A DNA stretch of 64,000 bases from Hymenobacter qilianensis. Lineage in GTDB: Bacteria > Bacteroidota > Bacteroidia > Cytophagales > Hymenobacteraceae. The notes beneath the pieces were generated by a model. It was not told the DNA's origin. It did no database searches and worked only from the letters and a program-made list of their open reading frames with translations. Location: contig NZ_CP060784.1 of NCBI RefSeq assembly GCF_014489555.1, positions 2,294,001 through 2,358,000 on the forward strand, given 5' to 3'. Below, one piece after another: positions 9,714 through 20,412 of this stretch; the stretch's first letter is position 1, and each line of letters opens with the position of its first letter. A program made the position numbers and the translations under genes.

Positions 9714-10130
9714 TTATGGGTGTTTATACTGCAAAGGGCTGCCGAGTGCCTGCTGAATGCGCATTACGTTTACCTGCCGGGCCGCCTCGTTGAAAAACTC
9801 CAAACGGCGAATCAGCATTTCCTTCACCAGCATACGTCCTTCCGGTGTGCGCATTACGGCTTTTTTGTCATCCAGAATACGCTGCATTATGGCTTCCGTT
9901 TCGGCTTCACGCTGTACGTACTGCTCGCGAAACTCAGCCAAGCGAGCCAGACCATCGGTGGTGAGGCGGAACTGAGCGCCGCCCTGATTCAGCACTTCAC
10001 AGAGGACATACACTTCCAGCGGCAGGGAAGTAGCCAACGTGGTGGTGCGCAAATCGAGGCCCGCCTGCAAGGCATCCAGAATGATAGCAATGTTGCGCTC
10101 GAATTGCTGGTAATAACCGGAAGCTTCCAT
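9714..10130 (-). CDS. Conserved-looking hypothetical protein, 138 aa
   Basis: Soluble, largely helical, charged protein of 138 residues with no signal or membrane segment. It begins MEASGYYQQFERNIAIILDAL and has a heptad-like stretch FREQYVQREAETEAIMQRIL. I recognise no family. It follows the MoxR gene by about 97 nt on the same strand and could be the last gene of the SurA-MoxR unit, which suggests but does not show an envelope-related role. Confidence 0.65.
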   Translation of the reverse strand: MEASGYYQQFERNIAIILDALQAGLDLRTTTLATSLPLEVYVLCEVLNQGGAQFRLTTDGLARLAEFREQYVQREAETEAIMQRILDDKKAVMRTPEGRMLVKEMLIRRLEFFNEAARQVNVMRIQQALGSPLQYKHP

Positions 10131-10227
10131 TTTTTCAATTAACAGTTAACACTTATCATTTAACAGCCTGTCGGCGCATCATTACACATTTTAGCCAGCC
10201 CTCGCTGATAGCCGACTGTCAAATGAC

Positions 10228-11192
10228 TTAAAGGAGTTCTTTTACAATCTGCTCCACCGAAATTCCTTCGGCTTCAGCTTTGAAATTGCGCACCAGGCGA
10301 TGACGCAAAATAGGCAGCGCCACAGCTTTCACGTCCTCAATGTCGGGCGAGTACTTGCCGTTGAGTAAGGCGTTGCATTTGGCCCCCACAATCAGGTGTT
10401 GCGAAGCCCGCGGCCCGGCACCCCATTCCAATAGCTGGGTAGCCCGCGCTGCCCCCGATCCGTGTTTGGACGGGTTTTATGCACCAGATTAACAGCATAT
10501 TCTACTACATTGTCGGCCACGGGTACGCGGCGCACCAAATGCTGAAACGCCTGGATATCATCACCGTGCAGTATTTTGCTTACGGTGGGACGATGATCCG
10601 AAGTCGTGTTCTTCACGATTTGCAGCTCCGCATCATAGCTCGGATATCCGAGCTGAATATTGAACATGAAGCGGTCGAGCTGGGCTTCGGGTAGGGGATA
10701 GGTACCTTCCTGCTCAATCGGGTTTTGAGTAGCCAGCACGAAGAAAGGCCGCTCCAACGGATAGCGCTGCCCTGCCACGGTTACCGAGTATTCCTGCATG
10801 CTTTCCAGCAAGGCCGCCTGCGTCTTAGGTGGCGTCCGGTTAATCTCGTCAGCCAGCACGATGTTGGCAAACACGGGTCCTTTCACAAAGTGAAAATCGC
10901 GCTGCTGATTCATCGTTTCCGAGCCCACAATGTCGGACGGCATCAGGTCAGGAGTGAACTGAATGCGGTTGAACGACAAGTCGAGCGAGTCGGCAATCGT
11001 CTGGATAAGCAGCGTTTTGGCCAAGCCTGGCACTCCTACCAACAAACAATGACCCTGCGAAAATACGGCTGTAAGCACAAGGCGAACCACCTCATCTTGC
11101 CCAATGATAATTTTACCGATTTCCTGCCGCAAGGCCTGGTAAGACTGAGCTAACGCGTCGGCAGCTTCTTTATCGGAAGAGAAGTTTCGCAT
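10228..11192 (-). CDS. MoxR-type AAA+ ATPase (frame broken)
   Basis: AAA+ chaperone-like ATPase of 321 residues after repair. It has Walker A GVPGLAKTLL, Walker B IVLADEINRTPPKTQAALLE, sensor 1 FFVLATQNPIEQEGTYPLPEAQ and the sensor-2 region WGAGPRASQHLIVGAK. MoxR proteins usually mature or insert cofactors into VWA-domain partners; in Bacteroidota they accompany the Bat genes. No VWA gene is adjacent here, though batD lies at 47.3 kb. The break is in the C5 run 10452-10456; one more base reads TDRGAARATQLLEWG. The start at 11192 (MRNFSSDKE) is preferred over one eight codons upstream. Confidence 0.9.
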
Positions 11193-11216
11193 GTAAGGGG
11201 AGGAGCTAGAAGCCAA

Positions 11217-11277
11217 GAGCTAGGAGTGAGAAGCTGAAACACACTGTTAGGTGTTCCTCTCCTCTCACTCCTAGCTC
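11217..11277. repeat. Inverted repeat between surA and moxR
   Basis: Perfect 14-bp arms GAGCTAGGAGTGAG (11217-11230) and CTCACTCCTAGCTC (11264-11277) separated by 33 nt. A degenerate extra copy of the AGGAGCTAG word precedes it at 11201. It lies in the 92-nt surA-moxR gap and could form an mRNA hairpin between the two coding regions. Confidence 0.6.
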
Positions 11278-11284
11278 CTAAAAG

Positions 11285-12673
11285 TTAATTAACCGCATTA
11301 AGCAGCTTACAGTCAGCGTACTGCGGATCTACTTCGATATAGACGTCGCCACGATTCTTCTTAAACCACTCATCCAGCGCCTTGTTTTTCTTCTCGTTGA
11401 GAGCAGCGGCGGCTATTTTCTGGTAGTCGTCCTGTAGGTTAGCTTGGTGGGGCGGGTTATTCGATTTCAGCCACAGAATACGCATCGCGTCCTTGCCGTC
11501 GTCGGTGCGGTAAGGCATAGGAGGCGTAATGCTACCCACTTTCATGGTATCGATCGTGAAGAAAATGGCCGGATCGATTTTATCCAGCGGCAAGTAATTG
11601 CTCCGGTCTTGGGGGTTCTGAATCAGGCCGCCGTTGCCGCTGGTGTTTTTGTCGTCGGAGAAATCCTTGGCCGCTTTAGCAAACGTGATGCTGTCGGCCA
11701 AGATGCGCTTGCGAACCTTATTGAGCTGCACAGCGGCTTCACTTACGTCGGAGGTGCCGGTAGCGGGCTTGAGCAGAATGTGGCGGGTGCTGAAGGTTTC
11801 ACCTTTGCGCTCGATGAGCTGGATAAGGTGAAAGCCAAACTGCGACTCGACGATGGGCGAGAGTTGGCCCGGCTCCAAGCGTAAAGCGGCCGCCTCGTAC
11901 TCGGGCACTAGCTCGCGGCGCTTAAAAAAGCCTAAGTAGCCGCCCTGAGCCGCCGAGCCCGGGTCTTGGGAAAACTCCTTCGCCAGCTTCTCAAAGTCTT
12001 CGCCCGCTATAACACGTGCCCGGATCTCGTTCAGCTTCGCTTGCGTTTCCTGCTTGGCCTTCTGATTTACTTGAGCAAACTTAATAATCTGGCCAACTTC
12101 CACTTCGGTGGAATAGTAAGGCAGGCTATCCTTCGGAATGCGGTTGAAAAACTGCTTTACCTCCCGAGGCGTCACGGTTACTTTGCCGGCAATCTCTTCC
12201 TGCATTTTCTGCTGAACGAGCTGCTCCTTCACCTGCGGCCGTAAATCATCCTTGAGCTGCTTGATGGGCTTCTTGTAGTACTCTTCCAGCTTCTGCTCCG
12301 AGCCAATCTGCTGCACGAAGTAGGCCATGCGCCGGTCAAGCTCACCTCTTACCTGGTCGTCTTCCACCACTACGGAGTCAACCTCGGCTTTTGCCAGCAT
12401 GAGCTTATTCAGCACAATGCTCTCCAGAATCTGGCACTTCACATCGGGAGGCAAGGGTTTGCCCTCCGCCCGCGCCAGCTCCTGCTGATAGATGTTTTCT
12501 AGGTCGGAACGCAACACAATCTGGTTGTCCAACTTCACGATAATGGCGTCTACGGTTTGGCGCCCTACTGGCCGGGCCAAGCCCAGCTGGGCGAAACCAG
12601 TGCTTACCGCACCTACTAGCAGGCCACCGCTCAACAGCGTCACACGAGCCGCCGTACGAAATAATTGAGTCAT
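11285..12673 (-). CDS. surA: SurA-like periplasmic peptidyl-prolyl isomerase
   Basis: Periplasmic foldase of 462 residues for outer-membrane proteins. A signal peptide (about residues 1-29, ending GFAQ) precedes the SurA N-domain (VDAIIVKLDNQIVLRSDLENI, LESIVLNKLML). Two PpiC rotamase domains follow: the first includes FSQDPGSAAQGGYLGFFKR and ESQFGFHLIQLIERK, the second starts at FSTRHILL and includes GNGGLIQNPQ. The second is less conserved, as in E. coli SurA. It lies between the larger PpiC lipoprotein gene and moxR on the same strand. Confidence 0.9.
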   Translation of the reverse strand: MTQLFRTAARVTLLSGGLLVGAVSTGFAQLGLARPVGRQTVDAIIVKLDNQIVLRSDLENIYQQELARAEGKPLPPDVKCQILESIVLNKLMLAKAEVDSVVVEDDQVRGELDRRMAYFVQQIGSEQKLEEYYKKPIKQLKDDLRPQVKEQLVQQKMQEEIAGKVTVTPREVKQFFNRIPKDSLPYYSTEVEVGQIIKFAQVNQKAKQETQAKLNEIRARVIAGEDFEKLAKEFSQDPGSAAQGGYLGFFKRRELVPEYEAAALRLEPGQLSPIVESQFGFHLIQLIERKGETFSTRHILLKPATGTSDVSEAAVQLNKVRKRILADSITFAKAAKDFSDDKNTSGNGGLIQNPQDRSNYLPLDKIDPAIFFTIDTMKVGSITPPMPYRTDDGKDAMRILWLKSNNPPHQANLQDDYQKIAAAALNEKKNKALDEWFKKNRGDVYIEVDPQYADCKLLNAVN

Positions 12674-12905
12674 GTAATTCAGAGAATAAGAAGCTGGACA
12701 GCAAAGAATATCCAGCCCACCGGCTACCGAAACGCGAAAAGCCGCCGGTAAATTTCAACATAAATCCCTTCTCCGGCAAAAAGCTGGGTTTGAGGCCGCA
12801 AAAGAGCGTTTCGGGGTAAAGAGACTGTGTTGCCGGCTAACGTTGCGTGACTCACTAACTTTTAGCAAGCGGTAGCCAGAGCCGTGCCTTGCCAATAGCA
12901 CGAAT

Positions 12906-12956
12906 AAAAAAGCCCCCAGAAAACAGCAGCCTTTGCTGGGCTCTCTGGGGGCTTTT
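12906..12956. terminator. Rho-independent terminator (shared family)
   Basis: AAAAAAGCCCCCAGA ... TCTGGGGGCTTTTT with an inner CAGCA/TGCTG stem. It lies in the 301-nt gap 12674-12974, downstream of the PpiC lipoprotein gene on minus, separating it from surA. The rest of that gap shows no gene; an overlapping frame there is a shadow. Confidence 0.85.
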
Positions 12957-12974
12957 TCGGGCAGCTTCGCCAGC

Positions 12975-15296
12975 TTATTTAGTTATTAGCTTGTCTACTT
13001 CCGCCTGATTGACCTGTACCGGATACTGCGTACGAAGCTGCCCCAGCCATTGCTTTTCCAGAAAGTTCTGGTAGTCGGAGGTAGCCTGGCCACGCGTTTC
13101 AGACAAGGTTTTAGGCCCGGCAGGCAGTGCTTTCTCGATGATAATGGCATAAAAGCGACCATCTTTCTGCACGGAGTAAGTACCCGGACCACGGTCCATT
13201 ACTTCATCTACCACTTTGCTGTCGCCCTTCTGGAAGCTCTGCTCTACTATCTGCACAGCCAGCGGGTTACTGGCATTCAGGCTCTCTTCCAATACAGCAG
13301 TGCTCGTGCTGGTCAGAGCGAGCAGCGCCGTAGCGGCAGCGACAGGCTTTGTAGCCGTCTTTGTACTGATACGGCTGGCCGGTGCACCTTTACCCGTCAG
13401 GTAAGCCACCACAGCCGCAGCTCGGCGCTGAGCCAAAGCCACCGGTTCACCGCGTTTTACGCGGCCAGTTACGGTAAGGCTTAGGGTCGTGTCTGACGCC
13501 AGACTGGCTGCCAAGCGGTCAAGATTGGTTTGGCTGGGGGGCAAAATTGTGGATTGGCTTGCGCGGAAAGCTACTGGGGCCGGAGTATTACGGGTAACCT
13601 CGAAGCGGCCAGTTGCCAGTTGCTTTTGAGCCTGAGTCAGCAAAGCCGGTGAGGCTGCGTTGATCATCGTGGCCTGCACGCGCGGGCCCCACTGATAATT
13701 AGCTTGATTGGCCGTGAAAAACTGCTGCAGGCCCACCGTATCCGTTAGCGCCTTCGACCACACTTTCTCGTCCATCAGCTGGAAAAGCAGAATACCGTCG
13801 CGATACTCCTTTACCAGCATGCGGTAGTCCTCATACTTGGTATCGAGGTTGGCCTTTTCAAATTCCGTCAGACTCTGATCTACATATTGGTCATACAGCT
13901 GCTGCATCACAAAACGAGGATCAGCCCCGGCACGCGGCCGCTGACTCTGCTGCACGTAAGCTAAAAAGTCTTTGATCGGATACGCTTTGCCTTTTACGGT
14001 AAACAGCGGAGCGTCGGCGCTTACGGTGGTCTCGCCTTTTTTGCGCTTGCCGCTCGGGAATTTGCTTAAAAACGTTTCTGACTTAAAACGGCCGTTTACC
14101 AGCGCTGTATCGGCCTGCGCCAGTATGGCATCACGCACGGGGGGCATTTCTGCGAACTGATTTTCCTGCCGAATGCGCTTTAAAAAGGCCGCCCGGTTTA
14201 GCTCCGAGCGCGAGTCTTTGGCTACTTTGCTTTTGAGCGTAGGAGCCATGGCCTCAAACGTGGGCACCGGCTGCTTTTCAATAAGCTTGATAATGTGCCA
14301 GCCATACGGCGTCTGAACCGGAGCCGAAATGTCGCCGGGCTTTTGCAGCTTAAACGCTACTTCCTCGAAGCTCGGAATCATGCGTCCGGTACCGAAAGCG
14401 GGCAGCTCGCCACCATTGGCCGCCGAGCCAGCATCTTCCGAAAACTGCGTTACCAGCTTGTCCCAGTCTTCACGACGACGCAAGCGGGAGTACAGCTCAT
14501 CCACCTTCTTCTTAGCCGTTACCGAGTCAGCCTTGGGCATGCCGGGCGTGGCCCGAATCATGAGGTGAGCCACTTTAATCTCGCCTTGTGCTGGCCGTAC
14601 GTCATTCACTTTGATTACGTGGTAGCCAAAGCGCGTCCGGACCGGCGCCGATACTTCGCCCGCCTTCGTTTTATACGCCACGTTCTCAAATGGATACACC
14701 ATCTGCATAGCTGTAAAGTAGCCAAGCTGTCCGCCATTATCGCGCGCCGAAGGGTCTTCCGATGCCTGACGAGCTACTTGGTTGAAGTCTTCACCGCTGG
14801 TAACGCGCTGGAGCAATGCCAGCGCCTTCTGGTAGGCGGCCAAGGTATCCTGAGGAGCCGCATCGGGAGCCACGCGCACCAGAATATGGGAAGCGCTGAT
14901 TTCCTTGCTTAGCCGGTCGTAAGCCTCCTGCACGAGCTGGTCGGTTACGCTTTTCTCCGTCAGGTAAGGCTGGGCCAGCTGCTGCTTGTAGCCGTCCAGC
15001 TCCCGCTGAAAAGCCTGCGTGGTATCGAGGCCGCGCTGCTCAGCTTCCAGTACCTTGAGCTTGAAGTTGGTGTACAGATCCAGGTATTCCGTCACGTTGG
15101 CACGGGTGCCGTAATCAGGAGCCGTGGCGTTGTTTTTCCGGTATACGTAAGCAAATTCCGAGGCTGGTACTATCTGCTTTCCCAGCGTAACCACCGCCGG
15201 TTGCTTAGCGGCGGACGTCGTGGACTTGGTAGACTGGCATCCGATGGCCAGTAGTGCGCTAGCACCGAGGCTAGCGTACAAAATGCGTTTGGGCAT
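12975..15296 (-). CDS. PpiC-type foldase lipoprotein with OmpA-like insert
   Basis: Lipoprotein of 773 residues; the lipobox LAIGC puts the acylated Cys at residue 20 when translation starts at ATG 15296. Two tandem PpiC rotamase domains lie at about 130-230 (ISASHILVRV ... RFGYHVIKVND) and 235-345 (IKVAHLMIRA ... PYGWHIIKLIEK). A C-terminal SurA/PpiD-like region follows (FVMQQLYDQYVDQSLTEFEKA). Inside it, about residues 590-650, is a stretch resembling the peptidoglycan-binding OmpA C-terminal domain (LTVTGRVKRGEP, LAQRRAAAVVAYL, GAPASRIST). The protein probably folds outer-membrane proteins; the insert could tether it to the cell wall, but that is inference. Confidence 0.88.
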   Translation of the reverse strand: MPKRILYASLGASALLAIGCQSTKSTTSAAKQPAVVTLGKQIVPASEFAYVYRKNNATAPDYGTRANVTEYLDLYTNFKLKVLEAEQRGLDTTQAFQRELDGYKQQLAQPYLTEKSVTDQLVQEAYDRLSKEISASHILVRVAPDAAPQDTLAAYQKALALLQRVTSGEDFNQVARQASEDPSARDNGGQLGYFTAMQMVYPFENVAYKTKAGEVSAPVRTRFGYHVIKVNDVRPAQGEIKVAHLMIRATPGMPKADSVTAKKKVDELYSRLRRREDWDKLVTQFSEDAGSAANGGELPAFGTGRMIPSFEEVAFKLQKPGDISAPVQTPYGWHIIKLIEKQPVPTFEAMAPTLKSKVAKDSRSELNRAAFLKRIRQENQFAEMPPVRDAILAQADTALVNGRFKSETFLSKFPSGKRKKGETTVSADAPLFTVKGKAYPIKDFLAYVQQSQRPRAGADPRFVMQQLYDQYVDQSLTEFEKANLDTKYEDYRMLVKEYRDGILLFQLMDEKVWSKALTDTVGLQQFFTANQANYQWGPRVQATMINAASPALLTQAQKQLATGRFEVTRNTPAPVAFRASQSTILPPSQTNLDRLAASLASDTTLSLTVTGRVKRGEPVALAQRRAAAVVAYLTGKGAPASRISTKTATKPVAAATALLALTSTSTAVLEESLNASNPLAVQIVEQSFQKGDSKVVDEVMDRGPGTYSVQKDGRFYAIIIEKALPAGPKTLSETRGQATSDYQNFLEKQWLGQLRTQYPVQVNQAEVDKLITK

Positions 15297-15421
15297 AAAG
15301 AAAAAAAGATGCGACACGAACAATAACTCTATCATGACCCTGAGGGCCGAGTCGTTGCCAGATGCAATTTTACGGATTTTTTTTGGCCTAACTTCAGCTC
15401 GCTATCAAACTGAGCGTGTAC

Positions 15422-15452
15422 AAAAAAGCCCCCAGCGGCTGGGGGGCTTTTT
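15422..15452. terminator. Rho-independent terminator (shared family)
   Basis: AAAAAAGCCCCCAGC then GGCTGGGGGGCTTTTT with a very short loop. It follows the end of the partner-switching operon on the minus strand. Confidence 0.85.
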
Positions 15453-15470
15453 GAAAATCAGAACGTTGGG

Positions 15471-15884
15471 CTACACCACTTTCTTGTAGAGTCGGCAAAC
15501 GTTATGGTTGCCTGAGGAAGAAAACTCCACGCGGTCCATAATGCGGTTGACAAGTGCCATGCCTACGCCGCCTTTCTTCCCAAGACGGATATGCTCCAGC
15601 AAATCGGGCTCCCGAAAGGTTGATGGCAAATATGATTCCTTGCTGTCATCCTCTATCTCAATGCCAAACATATGGTCTTCCATGGCCAGCTTGAGTTGCA
15701 GATACTGCGATTCGTTCTCCGCATTGGCATGAATGATCAGATTGGCCACAACTTCATCAACGGCCAACACAATCTGATTGATATGCAATTCGGATAAGTG
15801 GTACACAGACAGATAGGCGCTCACGAAGTCGCGTACTGTCTTCAGGTTAGCCCGGCTACAACTTATGCGAATTACGTTCTTCAT
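15471..15884 (-). CDS. RsbW/SpoIIAB-like HATPase (anti-sigma-type kinase)
   Basis: GHKL ATPase of 137 residues, expected to phosphorylate the STAS protein encoded upstream and/or bind a partner. It has the N box NQIVLAVDEVVANLIIHAN, IEIEDDSKE in the position of the G1 box and GKKGGVGMALVNRIMD as G2. There is no transmembrane or sensor domain. Last gene of the PP2C-STAS-HATPase unit, 20 nt after the STAS stop. Bacteroidota lack sigma-B, so the controlled target is unknown. Confidence 0.85.
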   Translation of the reverse strand: MKNVIRISCSRANLKTVRDFVSAYLSVYHLSELHINQIVLAVDEVVANLIIHANAENESQYLQLKLAMEDHMFGIEIEDDSKESYLPSTFREPDLLEHIRLGKKGGVGMALVNRIMDRVEFSSSGNHNVCRLYKKVV

Positions 15885-15904
15885 CCCCTCCTTACGCTGT
15901 CAAG

Positions 15905-16243
15905 CTATATAGCAGTAGCCTCCGACTCGGAAGGCACGATGGTCATCAGCGTATCTAACCCCAGAATCTCAAATACGTTGTGCACTTTTTCCTGCATGTT
16001 GAAAAATACCAATTTCACATTGGCATCTTGGAAGCGCTGTAAGTGGGAAATGAACACGCCAAGGCCAGCAGATGAAATGTAGTTCAGGCGCTGGCAATCA
16101 ATTAATACTTTCTGATAGTTCAGGATTTCGGGCTTGGTCAATTCTGTATCAAGAATCACAGAAGAGCTAGCATCTAGCTCGCCATCGAGGCTGAGCGTGA
16201 GCGTATGAGCGGTGGTTTGTTGCGTGATTTTCATAGGACCCAT
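15905..16243 (-). CDS. STAS-domain anti-anti-sigma-type protein
   Basis: Single STAS domain of 112 residues, like SpoIIAA/RsbV. The phosphorylatable serine pair is in LNYISSAGLGVFISHL near residue 57, followed by the usual KLVFFNMQEKVHNVFEILGL. It probably switches partners with the HATPase depending on phosphorylation, the phosphate being removed by the upstream phosphatase. It starts 5 nt after the phosphatase stop; an internal ATG three codons in (16234) is an equally good start. Confidence 0.88.
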   Translation of the reverse strand: MGPMKITQQTTAHTLTLSLDGELDASSSVILDTELTKPEILNYQKVLIDCQRLNYISSAGLGVFISHLQRFQDANVKLVFFNMQEKVHNVFEILGLDTLMTIVPSESEATAI

Positions 16244-16248
16244 CTACG

Positions 16249-18353
16249 TCAGACGGTTGGTTCTGGTTGGGACGCCCGGAACTTGATAACAAGCAAGGTC
16301 TGGTCGTCGTGCATTGGTTGACCACGGCTGAATTCCGCCAAATCTTCCAGAATCATATTCTTAATTTCATCGGCCTCAAGGTAATACGTACGCTCCAGCA
16401 TCTGTTGCAGTCGATCCTCGCCGTATTCCTCCTTATTTGCCCCCGCGCTTCCACAATGCCATCCGTGTAGATTACCATTACGTCGCCGGGGTTGTAATCG
16501 TAGAATTGGTTCTTAATATGTTTTTCGTAGGCGTCGTGGCGAATGATGCCCAAGCCTAAGCCCGTAGTACGGAAATACGATACTTCCTCCTTGATGGAAT
16601 GGTAATACAGCGTGTGACAATGACCGGCCCGTGCAAAAACGAAGCCACGGTTCTCATAATCTATTATATATAGCGATGCTGTAATAAAAGACGACTTTTC
16701 GAGACAGTGAACCAGCGCTTTGTTGGCCATAGCCATGAACTTGCTGGGCACCGGAAACTTCTCGCGCTCATTGCGGGCCAATGGGTTTTCCTGCATCAGA
16801 GCATGGAAAATACCTTTCATTTGCGCCATATGAAAAGCCGCCGTAATGCCCTTCCCCGACACATCACCAATCAGAATGGCGAGGCGCTGACCCGGTAGGT
16901 GCAGGAAGTCGTAAAAATCGCCCCCCACTTCCTTGGCAGCCATCGCATGTGAACTGATTTCAAACCAGTTATCAATAGGGAGGTCTTTCGGAATCAAGCT
17001 TTCCTGTACGGTAGAAGCAATCTTGAGCTCCTCCTGAACACGCTCATTCTGAATAGAAGCTGCTACCAACTGAAGGTTCTCGATGCTAAGAATCGTCTGG
17101 CTGGTGAACGTTTGCAGAATGCCCAGATTCTCACGATCAAAGCCCTGAGGCTGGTTTTTCAGCATGTACAAAGCCCCATACTGACGCTTCGTGGAGCGCA
17201 AAGGCATAACGATAAGCGACCCAAAAGGCAGACCCAAGCTGCGAAAGCCGCTACTATTCGGCAGGTCATTATTGAGATACTCAATGTGCCCCAGGTTATA
17301 ATCAGCCAGCAGCCCCCGAATGGCAGTACACTGCTCCTCCGTAATGTGGTAGCGCTGGCCTTTGTACGCTTCGTCGCTTACTTCTATATCCAGCCAGGCC
17401 GCGTCAGCTTCCACGGTTTGCACGGTAGCATCAAAGAGCATGCTGTATACGTCTTCCTCCGTTTGGCCACGCTGAATAAGCTGCGTGAGTCGCTGCAGAC
17501 TTAAAATCTCTTCCCGCTTCTGCTCAAAGACACCCGCTGTGGGCAAATTAAAAAATGTAACAAACAGCCCCATCACGGCATAGAAAGCCGCGAAAAATAC
17601 TGTAAGCAGTAAAAAAGCATGCTGAGGCTCTGGGGCTATCAGCTTAGGGTCGTACTGAATCCGTACGAAGTAGGCCACAAAAATGGTCATGCACAGTAGG
17701 ATGGCCAGTTGCATGAACACCACCTCCCACTTCTGCCGTCGGTTCAGATAGGCCACCCATTTCTGGTTGCCGCTCAGATACACGCCAAAGATGGCTAACC
17801 CACCAATAACCAGTAGCATTAGGTAGGTAGGTAACTCCCAGCCTAAAAGGCGAAGTAGCAGCGTACCACCTAATAATATCTCAAAAAGCTCCCACTCGCG
17901 GCGCAGCCGGCCCGAAGATCTGAACAGTACCAATGACCGCCACGTGTAGGTGGTGCTGGCTAGGAAGAGAATAAACAGCCCTGAGTTGATGGTATAAATA
18001 ACCGCGAAAAAGGTGCGGTCACTACTGGGCAGCTGATACTGTACGAAGCGCTCTAGTAGGTGTAAGGCTACGCAAATACTGGCCAGGATGCCTGGTCCGA
18101 GCACCAATCGGCGAAACAAGCCGACAAAATCGGTGCCTCGTAGTGGGTCGGGCTGGAAGCGGTAGTATATAAATACCCCGGCAGCAAAAACAGCTTGGGC
18201 AACCAGGGTCACCCAATCAGGTAAGGCAGATAGAGAAGCCGTTTCCGGCGGGCTAGCGCGAAGAAGCGTACTAACCAGCAGCACGACCCAGCTAAGCAGC
18301 GTAAGGGGTAATAGCGTGGCTGTTAGCCTCTGGCTAGAGGGCATAGAGAGCAA
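16249..18353 (-). CDS. Membrane GAF-SpoIIE-type PP2C phosphatase (frame broken)
   Basis: Large membrane-anchored serine phosphatase of 701 residues after repair. The N-terminal 290 residues contain about seven or eight hydrophobic helices. A coiled stretch (VFEQKREEILSLQRL) leads to a GAF domain (about 310-450). The PP2C domain has EVGGDFYDFL, IGDVSGKGITAAFHM, ARAGHCHTLYY and VMVIYTDGIVEARG, the metal-binding set. The reading frame breaks in the C5 run 16440-16444; with one more base the protein continues ANKEEYGEDRLQQML to a stop at 16249, covering the HDDQTLLVIKF end of the domain. It probably dephosphorylates the STAS protein in response to a membrane or ligand signal. Confidence 0.88.
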
Positions 18354-18719
18354 TTAAATACAAATTACGCGTAATAAGAAACAACCGGAGCAAACTGAAA
18401 GATTGAGCAAGATAAAGCCTTATAAATTAAATAGACCTTGATGTATTTCGCTCATTCACGAGACACATTCAGGATAAGGCAGTTTCGAATTGGGGCCACC
18501 TAAAGTAATCTAAATCTGGATGAGTTGATTATAGTCTGTAGAGGGCACATTATGCAATCTTCATGTCTACGTACTTATGGCAGTTTTTCGAGTACAAATA
18601 CAGGGCCTGAGTTAATTGCTGCACGCTTTCGACAAAACAAAAAAGTAAGCTGAGTAGCCATAAGAATGCCACCAGCTAATAGGCCAGTGGCATAGTATAA
18701 TTCAATCCAAACGTATGTG
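18354..18719. other. Intergenic region, no supported gene
   Basis: 366 nt between the phosphatase start and the guaB stop, more AT-rich than the neighbouring genes. It must hold the promoter of the PP2C operon; on minus a TAATTTG near 18371 is only a partial match to TAnnTTTG. A short open stretch at 18575-18719 (minus) encodes a hydrophobic segment but has no good start codon, so I do not call it a gene. Confidence 0.5.
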
Positions 18720-20216
<1,497 letters not shown>

Positions 20217-20412
20217 TTATTGCCGGGTAAAGCTACGACTAAAAGTTGGGTTACGTCGCTGAGATTGAGAATCTTCTCATTATTAAATAGTAAACAGACC
20301 TGCCGGAATGGCTTCCTGCACGCAAGCTGCACGCGTATTTATCACCGCTATACAGGTGAAGAAATAAGAACGGGAAGGCTGAAATTTAATCTGTGCAAGC
20401 AGAGAAGAAGGT

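Noticed and set aside
18575-18719. Short minus-strand open stretch encoding a hydrophobic segment after guaB
   Set aside because: It only opens as an extension of another frame through guaB; there is no good start codon and no conservation that I can judge.
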